DNA from: Alphaproteobacteria bacterium UBA6038
GTDB taxonomy: Bacteria; Pseudomonadota; Alphaproteobacteria; Micropepsales; Micropepsaceae
Assembly: GCA_002429315.1 (NCBI GenBank)
Contig: DIZC01000049.1
Span: forward strand, 1 to 36,456
Reading direction: 5' to 3'
Length of the DNA: 36,456 nucleotides
Position numbers and translations under genes: made by a program. The first letter of the stretch is position 1. The number at the start of each line of letters is the position of its first letter. Below, piece after piece: positions 33,166 to 36,456 of the stretch. The notes beneath the pieces are model-generated. The model searched no databases. It worked only from the letters and a program-made list of their open reading frames with translations, and was not told the DNA's origin.

Positions 33166-33963
33166 TTACAGCGCGCTGTAGAAACCGGTTCCCAGGGACG
33201 TTCCCCAAGCCGCCGCACCTTCGCGCTGACGCTCAACCAGCGGCGCCGGACCGGTCGGGTTGGTGTAGAACCGCAGGCCCGCGAACCACGTGCTGACGGT
33301 CGGCCCGCCGTTGCTGATGTCGGTCTGCCCGAACCCGGCATAAAGCGAGATGGGGAGGCGCTCTGAAACGAGCCATTCGCCCTGCGCGGACCACGTGTTG
33401 AGGTTCGCCAGGTGATTCAAGTGGTCGTAGTCGTAGTTGGCCGTAAGCGCGAGATCGGGCATCACGTAGAAGCTGCCGCTCGCACCCAAATACGCGCCGT
33501 CGGTGTTGCCGCTGCCGGAGAACCCGCCGCCTTTCACGCCCAGCGTGAACATGTGGCCGGCATACCATTCGCCGAAACCACCATAGTAGGTGACGTGACC
33601 GCTGATATCGCTGTCGAGCGAATGATAGCCGACCACTGGGCCAAGCCGGCCTTGAACGCCGCGCCACATGATACTGCCGTCGACGTTCCAGTCATCGACA
33701 CTGCCGAGACCGTGGCCGAAATCCAGTCTGTGGTAGCCGCCGTCAAGTTCCGCGGCGACACCCGACCAGCCAAGGCCCAACACGCCCGACCCGGAAACGC
33801 CCCAAAGGTCGGCGTTGCCGCCGCCATGATTGACGCTAAAATTGGCGTAATCTCCGCTCAGCACGCCGGAAAAATCCGTCATGCCCTCGGCGAACGCCGG
33901 ATTGAACGCTGTGGCATTTAGCGCCACCGCGCCCACGCAACCAAGAAGTACTGAACGACTCAT
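33166..33963 (-). CDS. Predicted outer-membrane beta-barrel protein
   Basis: The 265-residue protein has a signal peptide (MSRSVLLGCVGAVALNATAFNPAFA, about 25 residues). The rest is Gly/Tyr/Trp-rich with alternating hydrophobic strands (for example VSGSGVLGLGWSGVAAELDGGY, YVMPDLALTANYDYDHLNH and ISLYAGFGQTDI, each shown in part), as in small porin or OmpW/OmpA-barrel-like proteins. ATG 33963 is preferred over the adjacent ATG 33966 because GGAGG then lies six bases upstream. It lacks the usual terminal Phe. It is divergent from nadA. Function is unknown. Confidence 0.78.
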   Translation of the reverse strand: MSRSVLLGCVGAVALNATAFNPAFAEGMTDFSGVLSGDYANFSVNHGGGNADLWGVSGSGVLGLGWSGVAAELDGGYHRLDFGHGLGSVDDWNVDGSIMWRGVQGRLGPVVGYHSLDSDISGHVTYYGGFGEWYAGHMFTLGVKGGGFSGSGNTDGAYLGASGSFYVMPDLALTANYDYDHLNHLANLNTWSAQGEWLVSERLPISLYAGFGQTDISNGGPTVSTWFAGLRFYTNPTGPAPLVERQREGAAAWGTSLGTGFYSAL

Positions 33964-34159
33964 CATTATCCTCCAAGACGCGGAAGGCGTAGCTACCCCC
34001 GCTGCATAGCGCCACAAATAGAGGGCCTGTGCTGCAAGAGAAGCCACAAGAGGCCGCACCGCGGGTGGATTTCTTGCCGGGTTGCAAATTCGCAACAACC
34101 CAAGATTGGCGCCCCGACGTGACTGTGAGACTTTGCCGCAGGGCCGCCTGGACCGCCGC

Positions 34160-34187
34160 TTGACAGATTTATACTCATCCGTAGCAT
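34160..34187 (+). promoter_or_regulatory. Promoter of nadAB
   Basis: TTGACA (34160-34165) and TAGCAT (34182-34187) are 16 bases apart, a good housekeeping-type promoter. The first inverted repeat covers the spacer and the -10 element. Transcription would start near 34194, about 66 bases before the nadA ATG. Confidence 0.6.
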
Positions 34188-34189
34188 AA
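34169..34189. promoter_or_regulatory. Candidate NadQ operator 1
   Basis: TTATACTC, five bases, then TAGCATAA: an inverted repeat with two mismatched positions between arms. It overlaps the -10 element and spacer of the nadA promoter, the position expected for a repressor site. The assignment to NadQ rests on proximity of the nadQ gene and the known target class of the family. Confidence 0.62.
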
Positions 34190-34193
34190 CGCC

Positions 34194-34212
34194 GCCGGCC
34201 TTGAAGGCCGGC
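34194..34212 (+). promoter_or_regulatory. GC hairpin in the nadA leader
   Basis: GCCGGCC and GGCCGGC form a 7-bp all-GC stem around TTGAA, beginning at the predicted transcription start. It lies between the two candidate operators. It could protect the 5' end of the mRNA or act as a short attenuator; no long T run follows. Confidence 0.45.
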
Positions 34213-34227
34213 AATTTCAGGCCATAT

Positions 34228-34248
34228 ATATGCTCATACAGAGTATAA
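34228..34248. promoter_or_regulatory. Candidate NadQ operator 2
   Basis: ATATGCTC, five bases, then GAGTATAA. It has the same arm sequence and the same five-base spacer as operator 1, beginning 59 bases downstream of it and just upstream of the nadA ribosome binding site (AAAGGGG). A repressor bound here would block elongation or cooperate with operator 1. Confidence 0.62.
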
Positions 34249-34259
34249 AGGGGCGCAAC

Positions 34260-35312
34260 ATGGAACTACAACCGCGTCGGGCCACCGTCCTTCCGTTCAC
34301 GCCGGAGATCGCCCGTTCCACCGGCCAACTCTATGCTCGCGTGGCGCACGTGGTGCCTGAGGTCGAGTGGGCGGTGCACGCCTCCTATATCGACGCCATC
34401 AACCGGCTAAAGCGCGTAAAAAACGCGGTCATCCTCGCGCACAATTACATGACGCCGGAAATTTTCCACTGCGTGGCGGATTTTGTCGGCGATTCGCTTC
34501 AGCTCGCTCGCGAGGCGGCCAAGACCGATGCTGACGTGATCGTCCAGGCCGGCGTCCACTTCATGGCGGAAACGTCCAAGATCCTTTCGCCCGATAAGAC
34601 GGTGCTCATTCCCGACCTGAAGGCGGGATGCTCATTGGCCGCTTCGATCACCGGCGCCGACGTGCGGCTGCTGCAGCAGAAATATCCCGGATTGCCGGTG
34701 GTCACTTACGTGAACACGTCCGCCGAGGTGAAAGCGGAGAGCGATGTTTGCTGCACTTCCTCCAACGCCGTGGCGGTGGTCGAGGACATCGCGCGCGAGC
34801 ACAGCGTCGACACCGTGATCATGGTTCCCGATGAATATCTGGCACAGAACGTCGCCAAGCTGACGCCGGTCAAGATCATCACCTGGAAGGGCCATTGCGA
34901 AGTGCACGAGCGCTTCACTGCGGCCGACATTCGCGCTTATCGCGAAGGCAATCCCGGCGTGGTGGTGCTGGCGCATCCGGAATGTCCGCCCGAGGTGGTG
35001 GCAGAAGCGGATTTCGCCGGCTCGACGTCGGCGATGATCGGCTATGTCGACAAGCGACGGCCAGCGCGCGTGGTGCTCGTCACCGAATGTTCGATGAGCG
35101 ACAATGTGGCGGTCGAATTCCCCGATGTCGAATTTGTCCGGCCGTGCAACCTCTGCCCGCACATGAAGCAGATCGCGTTGCCCAAGATTCTGCATTCGCT
35201 TCAGACGATGACGCATGAAGTGACCGTGGAGGCCGCAACGGCTGCGCGGGCCAAGGCGGCCGTGGAACGGATGCTGGCAGTTGGAGCGCCAAGGCAGCGC
35301 GCCGCGGCTTGA
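34260..35312 (+). CDS. nadA: Quinolinate synthase
   Basis: NadA condenses iminoaspartate with dihydroxyacetone phosphate to quinolinate, using a [4Fe-4S] cluster. The 350-residue protein has the cluster cysteines Cys124 (LKAGCSLA), Cys213 (WKGHCEVH) and Cys299 (CNLCPHMK), plus the substrate residues in AHNYMTPEI, VTYVNTSAEVKAESDVCCTS (shown in full at 20 residues) and VVLAHPECPPEV. The ATG 34260 follows AAAGGGG; an in-frame ATG at 34230 lies inside operator 2 and is unlikely. nadB follows after five bases, forming an operon under the putative NadQ sites. Confidence 0.96.
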   Translation: MELQPRRATVLPFTPEIARSTGQLYARVAHVVPEVEWAVHASYIDAINRLKRVKNAVILAHNYMTPEIFHCVADFVGDSLQLAREAAKTDADVIVQAGVHFMAETSKILSPDKTVLIPDLKAGCSLAASITGADVRLLQQKYPGLPVVTYVNTSAEVKAESDVCCTSSNAVAVVEDIAREHSVDTVIMVPDEYLAQNVAKLTPVKIITWKGHCEVHERFTAADIRAYREGNPGVVVLAHPECPPEVVAEADFAGSTSAMIGYVDKRRPARVVLVTECSMSDNVAVEFPDVEFVRPCNLCPHMKQIALPKILHSLQTMTHEVTVEAATAARAKAAVERMLAVGAPRQRAAA

Positions 35313-35317
35313 ATGCA

Positions 35318-36456
35318 ATGCGCGCGGACAACATCATCGAATGCAAAGGCGCGCTCATTCTGGGCGCCGGCATCGCCGGGCTTTTTACCGCGCTGAAGCT
35401 TTCCCCTTTTCCGGCCCTTGTCATCGCCGGCGCGCGGCCGGGCTATTCCGGCTCGAGCGCCTGGGCTCAGGGCGGCATCGCCGCGGCGATGGACGAAAGC
35501 GACAGCTGGCAGTCCCATGCCGCCGATACCATCGCGGCGGGTGGGGGAACGTGCGATCCGAACATCGTGGAGATCGTCACGCGTGAAGCACCTTCGCTCA
35601 TTCGCGATTTGATCGAACTGGGCGCGCCGTTCGATCGCAAAACGGACGGCACGCTCGCGCTCGGGCGCGAGGCGGCGCACTCCGCCGCCCGCATCGTCCA
35701 CGTCAGAGGCGACCGCGCCGGTGCCGAAGTCTCCCGTATTCTTGCCGAGCGCGCCCTGGCTACGCCATCGATTACTCTCTGCGAGGGATTCCACGCGCTG
35801 GAGCTGGCGATAGAGGACGGCCGCGTGGCGGGAGTATTCGCGCGCTACGGCTCGGGAACGGACGCGCGGCTGGTGTTGTTCCGCAGCCTGGCGGTGATCT
35901 TCGCCACCGGCGGCATCGGCGCGCTTTATAGCCTGACGACCAACCCGCTGGAGTCGCGCGGCGAAGGGGTCGGGATGGCGGCGCGCAGCGGGGCGGTCAT
36001 CGCCGATGCCGAGTTCGTGCAGTTCCATCCCACCGCTATCGCTATCGGCCGCGATCCGGCGCCGCTCGCCACCGAAGCGCTCCGCGGCGAAGGCGCCATC
36101 CTGATCGACGAGACCGGCAGGCGCTTTATGGCGGCGGTGCATCCGAACGCGGAGCTTGCGCCGCGCGACGTCGTCGCCCGCGCCATTCACCGCGAAATCG
36201 CGCGCGGGCATCGCGTGTTTCTCGATTGCCGGCAGGCGATCGGCGCCACATTCGAGGAGCGCTTCCCGACCGTCTACGCCACCTGCCGATCTGCGAATAT
36301 CGATCCCGCCACGCAGCCGATTCCGGTCGCTCCGGCGGCCCACTACCACATGGGTGGCATCGAAACCGATGCGCGTGGGCGTTCCTCCCTCGACGGGCTT
36401 TGGACGGTCGGCGAATGCACGGCATCGGGGCTTCACGGCGCCAACCGGCTCGCCTC
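35318..36456 (+). CDS. nadB: L-aspartate oxidase, truncated by the window end
   Basis: NadB oxidises L-aspartate to iminoaspartate, the substrate of NadA. The first 379 residues are present. They show the FAD-binding GAGIAG (16-21), SGSSAWAQGGIAAA, the FAD-domain segment IFATGGIGALYSLTTNP, FVQFHPTAI, ALRGEGAILI, HYHMGGIETDARGRSSLDGLW (shown in part in the family as HYxMGGI) and the active-site HGANRLA at the very end. The ATG at 35318 starts five bases after the nadA stop; an ATG at 35313 is in another frame. nadC is expected downstream but lies outside the window. Confidence 0.95.
   Translation, partial: MRADNIIECKGALILGAGIAGLFTALKLSPFPALVIAGARPGYSGSSAWAQGGIAAAMDESDSWQSHAADTIAAGGGTCDPNIVEIVTREAPSLIRDLIELGAPFDRKTDGTLALGREAAHSAARIVHVRGDRAGAEVSRILAERALATPSITLCEGFHALELAIEDGRVAGVFARYGSGTDARLVLFRSLAVIFATGGIGALYSLTTNPLESRGEGVGMAARSGAVIADAEFVQFHPTAIAIGRDPAPLATEALRGEGAILIDETGRRFMAAVHPNAELAPRDVVARAIHREIARGHRVFLDCRQAIGATFEERFPTVYATCRSANIDPATQPIPVAPAAHYHMGGIETDARGRSSLDGLWTVGECTASGLHGANRLA

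Noticed and set aside
1..36456. CRISPR array, tRNA or rRNA genes
   Set aside because: No regularly spaced repeats and no tRNA arm signatures were noticed on either strand; a covariance-model search was not possible here.

Overview
The window is a high-GC, densely packed bacterial chromosome segment. Gene content points to an alphaproteobacterium: a COG4111/NadQ-type NAD regulator next to nadA-nadB, a DUF3126 protein, an UrcA-family secreted protein, SdhC/SdhD of alphaproteobacterial type and a 2TM-domain protein. The genus cannot be fixed from this sequence alone. No rRNA, tRNA, CRISPR array or insertion sequence was recognised.

Layout. 1-3214: the 3' end of a nitronate monooxygenase gene, a membrane TolB-like/TPR protein (minus strand) and a ferritin-like diiron protein. 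3215-6463: an accessory restriction-modification island of visibly lower GC. It holds a terminator, an 18-bp perfect palindrome, a Vsr mismatch endonuclease whose open frame continues upstream into a remnant of another (type ISP) methyltransferase, an intact C5-cytosine methyltransferase and a cognate-type restriction endonuclease broken by one extra base. 6670-13838 is almost all minus strand: an UrcA protein, sdhB, a heparinase II/III-like protein, rpe, a secreted GLUG-repeat protein broken at a G6 run, and a polytopic membrane protein. 14025-16608 holds sdhC-sdhD-sdhA as an overlapping operon, separated from its sdhB partner by about 5.7 kb and on the opposite strand. 16605-17784 is a small accessory pair: an HNH-like/zinc-site protein diverging from an orphan Phd-type antitoxin.

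17814-29822 is mostly housekeeping or conserved hypothetical genes: an alpha/beta hydrolase, an M1 aminopeptidase lipoprotein, a GYF-like protein, a gamma carbonic anhydrase, PhoH, two small or single-pass membrane proteins, DUF3126, cysE, a 2TM protein, a nitroreductase, queC-queE (7-deazaguanine synthesis) and a KAS III enzyme. 29946-33119 holds a tandem universal stress protein and an HD hydrolase - tyrosine phosphatase - NadQ cluster. 33166-36456 holds an outer-membrane beta-barrel protein and nadA-nadB (de novo NAD synthesis; nadB runs off the end). The nadA upstream region carries a good promoter with two copies of a TTATRCTC-N5-type inverted repeat, very likely operators for the adjacent NadQ.

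Four convergent gene pairs in the window end on nested stop codons (CTAA or TTAG), which shows how tightly the chromosome is packed. The two broken genes each differ from an intact frame by a single base, so assembly error remains possible for both.
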